Positions 10,031-19,198 of a stretch of 64,000 bases of DNA are shown in pieces. Each line of letters opens with the position of its first letter. Position 1 is the stretch's first letter. Position numbers and translations under genes: made by a program. The stretch spans positions 62,001-126,000 of the forward strand of contig OOIN01000033.1 in assembly GCA_900323505.1 (NCBI GenBank), in the 5' to 3' direction. The notes beneath the pieces were generated by a model. It saw only the letters and a program-made list of their open reading frames with translations, made no database searches and was not told the origin of the DNA. The stretch comes from Ustilago trichophora. Lineage: Eukaryota > Basidiomycota > Ustilaginomycetes > Ustilaginales > Ustilaginaceae.

Positions 10031-10977
10031 TGTCAGAGGTCGTGTGCCTGAGAATCCCGGAATCGCCGAATCGATGTCTTCTGGCGATTTTCCACTAATC
10101 AATCGGTGGACGGCGGCCTGCGGGCGACTCTCGACTAACCGCTGTGGACACTCCGTCCAGAGGCAGAGCGGCACAAAACTAGACCTTGGCGAATCGTACG
10201 AGAGGTCGTACGAGGGTTCGGGGAATGCAGGTTGACGCCTGTCGGTGCACGAGTGTCCGTAGCGCTCTGACAGTTGTTATATGGTACTGATGGAGGTATC
10301 AGGACCGCAGTGGAGGTACTGCCTACGGTTGAGGTTCCGTAGCGTCGATGTAGGTGTCGACAGCGTCGCTAATGTGATACTACACACACAGGAGATAGTA
10401 GCAATGCCTGGATTGCTACGAGACGACAAATACAAGAGACAGTGTTGTACTGATGGTTGAACGATTGTGATAAGTTAAGTAATAGTAGAGTGGATGGGGC
10501 TCCGCCCCATCGCACGCCTGTGCAGTGTGAGTATATATGGCCTCACCCTCACCAGGAGGGCGGCCGTATGGCTCGACGTGGCCACATGCTGTATCAGCCT
10601 GTGTCCGTCGGCTCTGGGCGGCACCCGTGGGGAGCCACCCACTTCATTCCCCCCCTCATCTACGCGTCCTTCATATCTCTCCCCCAAGCGTCTTGCTCGC
10701 CATCCCTGATGGCGACGAGACCCTGGCCATCCCTCCGCCGTGCGTCATTGGTCGCACCTCTCCTGTACGTCCCTGGTGGCGCCTTTTCGCGCTCAACGCG
10801 TACGGATCGCCGGGTGGATGCCACTTGCCGATTTCCCTCCAGAAAGTCGGCCAGTGAGCTCCACCTGCCGGCCGAGTACTTATGCACCTGTGCGCCATTT
10901 CTGCGCACAGCCGCTGCTGCGCTCCTCCGGCCTCCACTCGTGCCTGACCCTGGTCAGCCCACGTGGGGCCTGTAACA
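10031..10977 (-). repeat. LTR, left copy (3' LTR in element orientation)
   Basis: 947 bp, starting TGTCAG and ending TGTAACA on the plus strand. It appears base-for-base equal to 18247-19193 (constant offset 8,216). Confidence 0.95.
10532..10537 (-). promoter_or_regulatory. TATA-like box in the left LTR
   Basis: TATATA within GTATATATGG; the right LTR has it at 18748-18753 and the solo LTR keeps it. It is near-palindromic, so on the plus strand it could also serve transcription toward the antisense gene, whose ATG lies about 510 nt away. Confidence 0.5.
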
Positions 10978-10995
10978 CTACCCCCCTCCCAAGGG
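10978..10995 (-). promoter_or_regulatory. Polypurine tract next to the 3' LTR
   Basis: In element orientation TTGGGAGGGGGGTAG abuts the 3' LTR start TGTTACAGG. This is the expected primer site for plus-strand DNA synthesis. Confidence 0.85.
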
Positions 10996-11050
10996 CCGAG
11001 CTCCGTCGAGGCCATCCTGTTTTCTTCTCCACCACCATCCTCCAGCCAGC

Positions 11051-12468
11051 ATGACTCCCCCGGTGCGTACCCCTCCTTCTTCCTCCTCGGCTGCTCCAGC
11101 AGCCGATCCCACTCCCAGCAAGCGGCGTCGCATCACCTTGCGCCTGCGCCCGCGTGATGCTTCCACCTCGGCCGCCCAAGGTACGCCTATCCAGGCTACC
11201 CCTCCTCCACCTCGTCGCAACGCTTCTCCTCTTACGCCGGCCGACCGCCTCTTCCTTGGCGACTCCGCGGCTCAGAGCCCGGTGTACGAGCCACCCTCGC
11301 CGGGCGCCTTTGCCCTCCAATCCGATCTGTGGGCCGATGCCGCTCACCCGCCCTTCCCCCTACAATCGCCGGATTACACGCCGACTTCCCCTACGGCTGC
11401 GGGACTTGCGGCTGCATTGGCCGACCTGGACGACGATCAGCAAGAGCGCCACAAACGTCGCCGCCTCGCTGTGGGCCTCTCCCGTGAGGCCCAGGAATCT
11501 CGATGGGGTGAGGTGTATTGGACTCCCCCGCCCGAGCCCGCTGCTGGCTCCCTCGACGATCCTCCCGTGCAGCCCACTGCACCCGCCTCGCCTGTTCCCC
11601 GCGCTGCCACTCCTGTGTACCAGCGGGATGTGCAGCGCCTCACCCCCCCTCGACGTGACCAGGAGGCTCGTACGCCGTCCCCTCCTCCGCCCAGCTACCA
11701 CGTGCCCACCCACGCAGAGCTTGCTGGGTGGACCGAGCAACACGAGGTGGTCGACTTGCTGGTGCGCGTGGCCGAGGGTCGCTACCCTCGAGACTGGGAT
11801 GTGTGGCCAGGCTCCCTTGCTGAGCAGCGGCTTCAGCGCATCGTCATGAAGCGCTTGACTGAGGGCTGCATGCCCTGGCCCAGCTGGCAGTGCCGCCACT
11901 GCGCTGACTTGGGAGTCCCGTAAGTACCTTCCCTGTCGATGCTTGACTTGGCTGGTGCGCTAACCCTTTCTGTTCGTTCTGCAGTTGCTTCCCCTCTGCG
12001 TTTGCCAATCCGTATGGCGAGCGCAGCCGAAAACCTCGCACCTGCACGACGTGCTATCTGGCCGATCGTGGCCGCTGCGTGCGCAACATCAGCGCTTATC
12101 CCGGCATCGAGTACCTCGGCGATGGTACTCCCTCTGGCCAGCCCGGCGGCCGAACACGAGTCGAACGCGCCAACCTGACGGCGGTAGGCGCTCGTGGTCC
12201 GGGTTGGGTGCAATCCTACGACCGTACGCAGGATCCCACCTCGACGGTGGCTTGGGGCGTTGCGATGGGCCGCCTCTACCGCATGGCCAATCGCCGGCTG
12301 GTCCAGCCGCTCCTGCGGTTGGTCGAGACATTCGTGACGCGCTGGGACAGCCTCTACTCCAAGCGCCAGCCTCACGAATCGACCACGGAGTCCGGTGGCC
12401 CTCCTGACCCTCTCGAGGAATGGGTCTATCCTACTGACATGGACCCTTCCAACTACATCGACATGTAG
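11051..12468 (+). CDS. Antisense, intron-containing accessory gene inside the LTR retrotransposon; Zn2Cys6-like protein
   Basis: Exons 11051-11919 and 11985-12468 total 1,353 nt and encode 450 residues. The 65-nt intron has a GTAAGT donor, a GCTAAC branch-like site and a TTCTGCAG acceptor. Without splicing the frame ends at the TAA inside the donor. The ATG lies 74 nt from the LTR, and the gene runs opposite to gag-pol and converges on pol. The N-terminal half (about 1-200) is Pro/Ser/Thr-rich with a basic KRRR stretch. The junction region holds Cys spaced C-x2-C-x6-C-x18-C-x2-C-x7-C, close to the fungal binuclear cluster C-x2-C-x6-C ... C-x2-C-x6-8-C but with a longer linker. The intron falls between Val-Pro and the third Cys. 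The C-terminus is helical and ends with an acidic tail. I do not recognise an orthologue; DNA or RNA binding is inference. Confidence 0.75.
11920..11984 (+). other. Intron of the antisense accessory gene
   Basis: 65 nt, GTAAGT ... GCTAAC ... TTCTGCAG. Removing it joins two open frames and completes the Cys cluster. It reads backwards in the retrotransposon RNA, so it cannot be spliced there. Confidence 0.8.
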
Positions 12469-12962
12469 CCGTGTGTGGTAATGGCAGCGTTCCTTGACTC
12501 TTCCGTGCTTGTGTGAGACTGTGTCCTGTCCCTTCTGAGCTTGCCTGGGGCTGGTACTGTGAGCATGCAGCCAGCGCGCCCTAGGCGGCGTGCCTTGTCG
12601 CTCGTTCCCGCCTCCGTGGCTTGCCAACCTTAGAATCGTCAGGTGATGCGCGTCCGACGGCCAGCCGTCGGAACTCACTGTCTTGCCGATTTACCACCCC
12701 AAAACCGTCGGGATCCGCCAACCCGCCGAATTTCGCCATTGGCCCTTCCAGTACCCTCATCTTGGCGGTTTTTCTCCCTCGACCCTTCCAGTCCACCCGT
12801 CTTGGCGGTTTCTCGCAACACCATCCTTCTTTGCCGTTGCTGTCATCATCAACACCGCCTTTCGCCCCTTTAGAACAGATCGTTCACAACCAACTTGGCA
12901 TCCGTGCATCTACCCAGCACATCACTCCTCTTCCTCTTGCTCCACCCCCTCTCCTGCCTGAT
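12469..12962. other. Spacer between the antisense gene and pol, with a 40-bp direct repeat
   Basis: The 3' ends of the two convergent genes meet here. Two adjacent 40-bp units (12743-12782 and 12783-12822) share CCCTTCCAGT and CTTGGCGGTTT. No further ORF is supported. Confidence 0.6.
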
Positions 12963-15900
12963 CTAGGCTCGTCCCCCCACCGATTCCTCATACTCCCGGA
13001 TGAGGTCTGGGCAGCTGAGGAGGGCCTGTGGTTCCCACGAGGCCGCCTCCTCCGGGTAGCCGCGCCATAGCACCTTGTACTCGAGCTGCCCATTGCGTAC
13101 TTGCTTTCCGACGATTGCTTCCACCTCGTATTCCAGCTCTTCATCTGGCAGCGGAGGGTCAACTGGCAGCTGGGAGCGCTGCGCTAGTGAGCTACTCTTG
13201 GCCGGCTCAAGCATTGAGATGTGGAAGACATCGTGGACCTTGAGACTTGCTGGCAGCGTGATCCGGTAAGCCCGCCTCCCGATGCGTTCCTTGACTGGGT
13301 ACGGGCCTGCGAACCTTGTGTCGAGCTTTGCTGTTGGTCGTCTGGTCTTCCAATTCTTGCGATTGATATAGACCATGTCGCCCACCTTGAGCTCGAGATC
13401 CTTGTGCTTGCGATTGTACTGTTCGACCGCCCGGCTTTGAGCATGCCTGATCTGGTCTTGCAGGTACTTGTAGCGCTCGTGGCCTTGTACCAGGAACTCT
13501 GCTAGCTTCAGGTTGTTTACACCGAGTCTTGCCGGTATCTCCGGGTGTGACTTGGGGTTCCACCCGTAGCATGCAAAGAACGGCGAGACTCCAATGCTGC
13601 TGTGTACCGCATTGTTGTAGACGAACGCCGCGGTGACTAACAGCTTGACCCAGTCGTTCTGCTCGTAGTTGCAGTACATACGAAGGTACTGCTCCAGCAC
13701 TTGGTTCACTCGCTCGGTTTGGCCATCTGTCTGCGGGTGATAGGCCGTGCTGAGCGAGTGTCTCGCCCCAATGCTACTGATGAACTCTGCCCAGGTCTTC
13801 GAGATGAACTGTCGACCTCTGTCTGACACGATGTGGTCCGGTGTGCCAAAGGTACCAAACAGGTGAATCTTGAGCAGGTGTGCTGTCTGCTCGGCCGTCG
13901 CTGTCTTATGTGTTGGGGCCACGATTGCATACTTGGTCAGGCGGTCGACGACGACCAAGATGGAGTCGTAGCCGTCTGACGTCGGTAGGCCCTCGATGAA
14001 GTCCAGCGAGATCGATCCCCAGGGCCTCTGCGGTGTTGCAAGTGGCTGCAACAGTCCATACGGACGATGCTGCGGTGCCTTGTACCTTGCACATACTGGA
14101 CAGCTTGCGACGTAGTCCGCAATCCAGGCCGTCATGCCAGGCCACCAGTAATGCCTGCGCGCCAAGTGTATGGTGGCATCACGGCCAACGTGGCCTGCTG
14201 TCACACCGTCGTGACACTGCGCCATCACCATGAACCGTAGATGCTCGACCGACAGTGAATTCTTGTCTACCTCCTGGGCACTACGAGTCTTACGGCTGTC
14301 AGTTCTGCCCGGCATGGTGACCTTTGGTACCACCAGTTGGCCGTCCTTATACCATACACCATCCCTGGTTTCGAACGGGGACTTGGCATGCAGCTCTGCC
14401 AGCTCCTGGTCCAGGGGCTGGAATGTCTTGCATTGGCCCAACAGTCCTGCTGAGGCAACGTTCGCCATGGTTGGGCCCCGATCGTTGGACGCGGCTGACT
14501 CGCCGAGTTTGCGCTCTGACACTCGGCGGATGGCGTAGACCTGACGATCCTTGTCATTGTCACGCGTAAAAGCACTGTTTGGCAGCAGCTGCCGAACATT
14601 ATGCTCTCGCTCTTCACCCGCCGGTTCCATGTCCCGTCGTCGAGTGAGAGCGTCAGGCTTGCCTGCCTTGTCACCTGGCCGATACTGCAGCACGAAGTCG
14701 AAATCAGCCAACAGCACCGCCCAACGTGCTTGCCTCCCCGTGATGCGACGTTGCGACTTGAAGTACTTGAGCGCCTCGTGATCGGTGAGGATCACGAGCT
14801 GGCTTGGCAGTCCTGCGAGCATGTGGCGCCACTGGGTGAGGCATGCCACGACTGCGAGGAGCTCCTTGTCGTGGATCTCGTAGTTCTTCTCCGCCGGCGC
14901 CATCTTGCGCAAGTAGTAGGCAACTGGGTGCCAGCGCCCCTCGTGCTCCTGCTTGAGGACTCCTGCGATGGCGAAATCGCTCGCATCCGTCTCTAGCCTC
15001 GTTGGCAAGTGGTAGTCGAAGTGCCTGAGCACCCCTGCCGTTGTAAATGCCTGTATGAGCCTGTGGAACGCCTGCTTGGCCTCTTCCGGCAGCCCAAACT
15101 TCTTGAAGCGTTCCGTTGGCTTGACGAGGGCTGTCAGCGGCTTGGCGATCCGTGCGAAGTGAGCGATGAAACGCCGGTAGAAGTTTGCGAAGCCCAGGAA
15201 GCGCTGGATGTCATGGATTGACTCCGGCATTGGCCATTCCTGGACTGTGCGAACCTTCTCAGGGTCCATCTCGATTCCAGAGGGTTTGATGATGTACCCT
15301 AGAAACTCGACTGTATCCGTATGGAATGCACACTTCGACGGTTTGGCGAAGAGCCTGTGCCGCTTGAGACGCGTGAGCACCTCCGTAACGTGCTGGATGT
15401 GCTCGTCGACCGTGTTGCTGAAGATCAGGAAGTCGTCCAGGTAGACTACCACATATACTCCAATGATGTCACGGTATATGTGGTTGATAACCGACTGGAA
15501 GTGGGCGGGAGCATTGGCAAGACCGAACGGCATCACCAGATACTCGTATAGTCCCAGCTGCGTCCCAAAAGCCGTCTTCCATTCATCGCCGCTTGCAATG
15601 CGAATCAGATTGTAAGCTGCTTTGAGGTCCAGCTTCGAGTAGATCTTGGCATTGCGGAGGAGGAACAGTTGCTCCTCGATGAGTGGTAGCGGTGCTCGGT
15701 TCTTGATGGTAATCTCGTTGAGGCCTCGGTAGTCGACGCAAAGGCGGAGACCTCCATCCTTCTTTGGCACGAAGAGCACCGGCGAGCGCGCCGGGCTCTT
15801 TGATGGCCAAATGAACCTCTTGGCGAGGTTCTCGTCCAGATACTTGCGCAACTTGGCCATCTCTTTTGGCCCCTTGAGGTACAGCGGCCCCTGTGGCGGC

Positions 15901-16832
15901 CTGCTACCCTTGGCCAGCTCGGTACGCAGGTCGTGATCCGTGTGGGGAGGCAGCCGATCTGCCTCCACCTCATCGAATACGGCACGCAGATGCCGGTAGG
16001 GCTCAGGAATCTCCTCATCAGAGACCGGCTTGTCGAGTTCCACCTCCATCTCTACCCCCTTGTCCGCTCCCGTAGGTACGAAGCCGAAGGCTGGTAGCGA
16101 TGTTGGGGGTTCCTCGAGGAGCATGAAGCCAATTGGTCCGTCCTCGACAGCCGCTTGAAGGAGACGCTCGGCTGACATGAACTTGTGGCCATGTAGCCGT
16201 GTCAAAGGGCGGGAGTCGTCGGATGAATTGGCCTCGACGGTTTTTGGTTGGGAATCGGGGAGTCCGACTGACGCAACGATTCTTTCCTGGGAATCGGTGA
16301 GTCTGACTGACTCGACGATTTTCTCGCAAGTTTCGTCGAGTCTGCCCGACCCGGCGATTCCTGCACGCGTCTTCCCATTGTCAGCCAGGACACCACCACC
16401 ATGGCCCTGTGCTTCAAACTGGAGCTGACCCGTGTCCCATTGAATGGTAGGCTTGAGCCTGCGTAGCTCAGTGAAGCCCAGGATGAGGTCGTAGTCGACC
16501 ATGTTGGCTACCGCGACTCCAAGCTTGCCGAGTCGGTGTTCGCCAATGGCAACTTGTACGACTGCGAGGTCGCTTACCGTCATACGATGCCCCGTTACCC
16601 CATGAATTGATCTTGTTTTTGTAGGTTTTGTTTTTATATGATGCTTGCGAACAAAAGAACTTGAAATTATAGACAAACCTGCACCGGTGTTGGCTAGTAT
16701 GCGAGCCGGATGGTCTTGAACCCTTCCAGCCAGCTCGAGTACCGCCTTGCCGTTGCTGGTCGCGAAACAGAGAGAACAGTCTTGATATGTACAGATTGAT
16801 GGCGTCCAAGGTTGCAGGGCAATGCACGCCAT
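12963..16832 (-). CDS. pol: Pol polyprotein (protease, RT, RNase H, integrase, chromodomain)
   Basis: 1,289 residues with no internal stop. Domain order: aspartic protease (motif ANTGAG near residue 50, where Asp is expected instead of Asn); reverse transcriptase with YLDD; RNase H (LETDASD, ILTDHEALKYF); integrase with its HHCC zinc segment (HDGVTAGHVGR ... CPVCARYK) and DDE core (LDFIEGLP, SDRGRQF, HPQTDGQTERVNQ); and a C-terminal chromodomain (EYEVEAIVGKQ ... YKVLWRGYPEEAASWEP). It synthesises and integrates element DNA. The start ATG overlaps the gag stop as TAATG, so pol is probably translated by termination-reinitiation rather than as a fusion. The single visible defect candidate is the protease Asn. 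Confidence 0.95.
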   Translation of the reverse strand: MACIALQPWTPSICTYQDCSLCFATSNGKAVLELAGRVQDHPARILANTGAGLSIISSSFVRKHHIKTKPTKTRSIHGVTGHRMTVSDLAVVQVAIGEHRLGKLGVAVANMVDYDLILGFTELRRLKPTIQWDTGQLQFEAQGHGGGVLADNGKTRAGIAGSGRLDETCEKIVESVRLTDSQERIVASVGLPDSQPKTVEANSSDDSRPLTRLHGHKFMSAERLLQAAVEDGPIGFMLLEEPPTSLPAFGFVPTGADKGVEMEVELDKPVSDEEIPEPYRHLRAVFDEVEADRLPPHTDHDLRTELAKGSRPPQGPLYLKGPKEMAKLRKYLDENLAKRFIWPSKSPARSPVLFVPKKDGGLRLCVDYRGLNEITIKNRAPLPLIEEQLFLLRNAKIYSKLDLKAAYNLIRIASGDEWKTAFGTQLGLYEYLVMPFGLANAPAHFQSVINHIYRDIIGVYVVVYLDDFLIFSNTVDEHIQHVTEVLTRLKRHRLFAKPSKCAFHTDTVEFLGYIIKPSGIEMDPEKVRTVQEWPMPESIHDIQRFLGFANFYRRFIAHFARIAKPLTALVKPTERFKKFGLPEEAKQAFHRLIQAFTTAGVLRHFDYHLPTRLETDASDFAIAGVLKQEHEGRWHPVAYYLRKMAPAEKNYEIHDKELLAVVACLTQWRHMLAGLPSQLVILTDHEALKYFKSQRRITGRQARWAVLLADFDFVLQYRPGDKAGKPDALTRRRDMEPAGEEREHNVRQLLPNSAFTRDNDKDRQVYAIRRVSERKLGESAASNDRGPTMANVASAGLLGQCKTFQPLDQELAELHAKSPFETRDGVWYKDGQLVVPKVTMPGRTDSRKTRSAQEVDKNSLSVEHLRFMVMAQCHDGVTAGHVGRDATIHLARRHYWWPGMTAWIADYVASCPVCARYKAPQHRPYGLLQPLATPQRPWGSISLDFIEGLPTSDGYDSILVVVDRLTKYAIVAPTHKTATAEQTAHLLKIHLFGTFGTPDHIVSDRGRQFISKTWAEFISSIGARHSLSTAYHPQTDGQTERVNQVLEQYLRMYCNYEQNDWVKLLVTAAFVYNNAVHSSIGVSPFFACYGWNPKSHPEIPARLGVNNLKLAEFLVQGHERYKYLQDQIRHAQSRAVEQYNRKHKDLELKVGDMVYINRKNWKTRRPTAKLDTRFAGPYPVKERIGRRAYRITLPASLKVHDVFHISMLEPAKSSSLAQRSQLPVDPPLPDEELEYEVEAIVGKQVRNGQLEYKVLWRGYPEEAASWEPQALLSCPDLIREYEESVGGRA

Positions 16833-18206
16833 TAGTGCATCGCCCCACTGCCGTTTCCCTCCAGCTCATACTCGGTGGAGTAGTCCTGGCCGTCGTCGGC
16901 AGTTTCGACCGTGGGCGCGAACTGGGTGAGGTCCAGGGGCTCTTGATCGACCGCGTCGTACCCGAGGTCCTCGTCGTGCTCTGGCTCCACAGCCTCGTTG
17001 CCGTCATCCTCTGTCTGGCCGTCAGCGAGGGCTACCGACACTCTGGGACCCATGGGCCTCGGTGTGGCCGGCGGCGGCTTCCTGCTTGGGCAGTCCTTCG
17101 CCCAATGACCGCTGCCTTTGCACCAGTGGCACACATCGCTGCCAAAGGTCGTTGGTCCACCCGGCTTGGGGCGCTGAGCCAGATGCGGCGGCAGGGGACG
17201 GTTGCCAGGACGGTAGGGAGCGCCTGGCGTCAACGACATGGGCTGCCTAGCTGGGGGGGTGGCAGGGACGGCAGGCCTGGCCGCTGGCACAGGACGAGCG
17301 GCAGCTGGTGAGCTGCCATGGCGGGCAACGGACTGCTGCGTCAGCATCCGCTGCCTGTCGATGTCCTCGACCTCGCGGTACCATCCCCATCTGTCCGTAG
17401 GAGGGTTGCGCTCGAACTTCTCCTGCAGGCTGCGAGTGAGGCTGCCCCTGAACATGTCAATGACTAATTCCGTATCCTCCAGGTTGACCTGCCCTTCCAG
17501 ATCACGGAATCGCTCGACATGTCGTGTGGCTGCTCCAGGTGCATCGCTAGTGAGCTTGAGGGTGACCAACTTGTTGTACGCCTCCATCCGAGCGTTGCGC
17601 GGATTGTATTGCTCGACTAGGCGCTGCGTGAAGAAGTGCCAGTCGTGAAACAGCTTCCCCTGACGAGCCCTATCAACTCGCAGCTTGGCAATCCACCACT
17701 TGCGTGCAGCACCATCCAAGTGTGCACCAGTGTGGTTGACCATCGTCTCGTGGTCCGTAACGCGGTTGAAACGGAACCACGCCTCAGCCTCCAGGATGAA
17801 AACCTCAACATCCCTTGCGTTGAACTTGGGAAAGGCATACGAGAGGGTCTTCGGCTGTGCCGGCCGTGCTTTCGCGGACCAGTGTAGGACGAGGATGGAC
17901 GTTTCGGATGCCAGTAGGCGTCGAATACTTCTCTCGGTCCGTATAGGTCCTTTCGCCTGGAGCGAAGGCCACGGTCCGTCGATGACGAGCAGCAGGAGTG
18001 GGGGTAGAGAACGGGTTACCGACTGTGGTATCGTCCCCGTCATCGACCTCCTCAGGAGCTTGCCTAGCCCGCTCCTCGTGTTCCTCCCGGAATTGGTAGG
18101 CACGCCTGGTGACGTCGCCCTGGTTGATTCGTTGCGTGAGCTCCAGCTGAGCCTTGACGAGCCCGATGAGCTCGTCGAGCTTCTGAAAGAGAGTCTCGTC
18201 TGCCAT
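16832..18206 (-). CDS. gag: Gag with CCHC zinc knuckle; two overlapping frames
   Basis: The ATG at 18204-18206 sits in good context (GACCATGG) and opens a polar, coiled-coil-like segment MADETLFQKLDEL that runs in one frame to 17805. The capsid-like region (KTLSYAFPKFNARDVEVF onward) and the knuckle CHWCKGSGHWAKDC lie in a second frame, open from 18241 to 16832. That second frame has no good ATG upstream of the capsid region. Joining the two needs a net +1 shift (one base skipped), probably around 17810-17870. This may be a single-base indel in this copy or programmed frameshifting. Gag forms the virus-like particle and binds element RNA. The gag stop TAA overlaps the pol ATG. Confidence 0.85.
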
Positions 18207-18235
18207 GGTCTCGAATGTGGGGCCCTACTTGAACG

Positions 18236-18245
18236 ATCCACTCTA
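18236..18245 (-). promoter_or_regulatory. Self-priming type primer-binding site
   Basis: In element orientation TAGAGTGGAT begins one base after the 5' LTR. It is exactly complementary to ATCCACTCTA at 18711-18702 in the LTR, about 42 nt downstream of the TATA box. This is the geometry of Tf1/sushi elements, whose RNA 5' end folds back to prime reverse transcription. No clear tRNA 3' end match was found. Confidence 0.65.
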
Positions 18246-18246
18246 A

Positions 18247-19193
18247 TGTCAGAGGTCGTGTGCCTGAGAATCCCGGAATCGCCGAATCGATGTCTTCTGG
18301 CGATTTTCCACTAATCAATCGGTGGACGGCGGCCTGCGGGCGACTCTCGACTAACCGCTGTGGACACTCCGTCCAGAGGCAGAGCGGCACAAAACTAGAC
18401 CTTGGCGAATCGTACGAGAGGTCGTACGAGGGTTCGGGGAATGCAGGTTGACGCCTGTCGGTGCACGAGTGTCCGTAGCGCTCTGACAGTTGTTATATGG
18501 TACTGATGGAGGTATCAGGACCGCAGTGGAGGTACTGCCTACGGTTGAGGTTCCGTAGCGTCGATGTAGGTGTCGACAGCGTCGCTAATGTGATACTACA
18601 CACACAGGAGATAGTAGCAATGCCTGGATTGCTACGAGACGACAAATACAAGAGACAGTGTTGTACTGATGGTTGAACGATTGTGATAAGTTAAGTAATA
18701 GTAGAGTGGATGGGGCTCCGCCCCATCGCACGCCTGTGCAGTGTGAGTATATATGGCCTCACCCTCACCAGGAGGGCGGCCGTATGGCTCGACGTGGCCA
18801 CATGCTGTATCAGCCTGTGTCCGTCGGCTCTGGGCGGCACCCGTGGGGAGCCACCCACTTCATTCCCCCCCTCATCTACGCGTCCTTCATATCTCTCCCC
18901 CAAGCGTCTTGCTCGCCATCCCTGATGGCGACGAGACCCTGGCCATCCCTCCGCCGTGCGTCATTGGTCGCACCTCTCCTGTACGTCCCTGGTGGCGCCT
19001 TTTCGCGCTCAACGCGTACGGATCGCCGGGTGGATGCCACTTGCCGATTTCCCTCCAGAAAGTCGGCCAGTGAGCTCCACCTGCCGGCCGAGTACTTATG
19101 CACCTGTGCGCCATTTCTGCGCACAGCCGCTGCTGCGCTCCTCCGGCCTCCACTCGTGCCTGACCCTGGTCAGCCCACGTGGGGCCTGTAACA
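18247..19193 (-). repeat. LTR, right copy (5' LTR in element orientation)
   Basis: 947 bp, apparently identical to 10031-10977. The TATA-like box is at 18748-18753 and the inferred RNA 5' end is near 18711. Confidence 0.95.
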
Positions 19194-19198
19194 GCAGA
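19194..19198. other. Target-site duplication, right copy
   Basis: GCAGA, matching 10026-10030. Confidence 0.9.

Larger units (their letters stand above)
10031..19193 (-). mobile_element. Full-length Ty3/Gypsy chromodomain LTR retrotransposon
   Basis: The 9,163-bp element is bounded by direct repeats 10031-10977 and 18247-19193, which begin TG and end CA and are flanked by GCAGA duplications. On the minus strand it reads 5' LTR, gag with a CCHC knuckle, pol (protease, reverse transcriptase, RNase H, integrase, chromodomain), a polypurine tract and the 3' LTR. The order RT-RNase H-integrase defines Ty3/Gypsy and the C-terminal chromodomain places it among chromodomain-bearing elements, which often target heterochromatin. 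I found no difference between the LTRs by eye, implying recent insertion. An antisense spliced gene occupies 11051-12468. Confidence 0.95.

Noticed and set aside
11154..11849. 231-codon ORF overlapping the antisense gene in another frame
   Set aside because: The 11051 frame has the splice site, the Cys cluster and a continuation; this one ends without any feature.
18207..18241. Upstream extension of the gag capsid frame to 18241
   Set aside because: It would need a GTG start next to the LTR and its translation through this part is Ser/Arg-rich noise.
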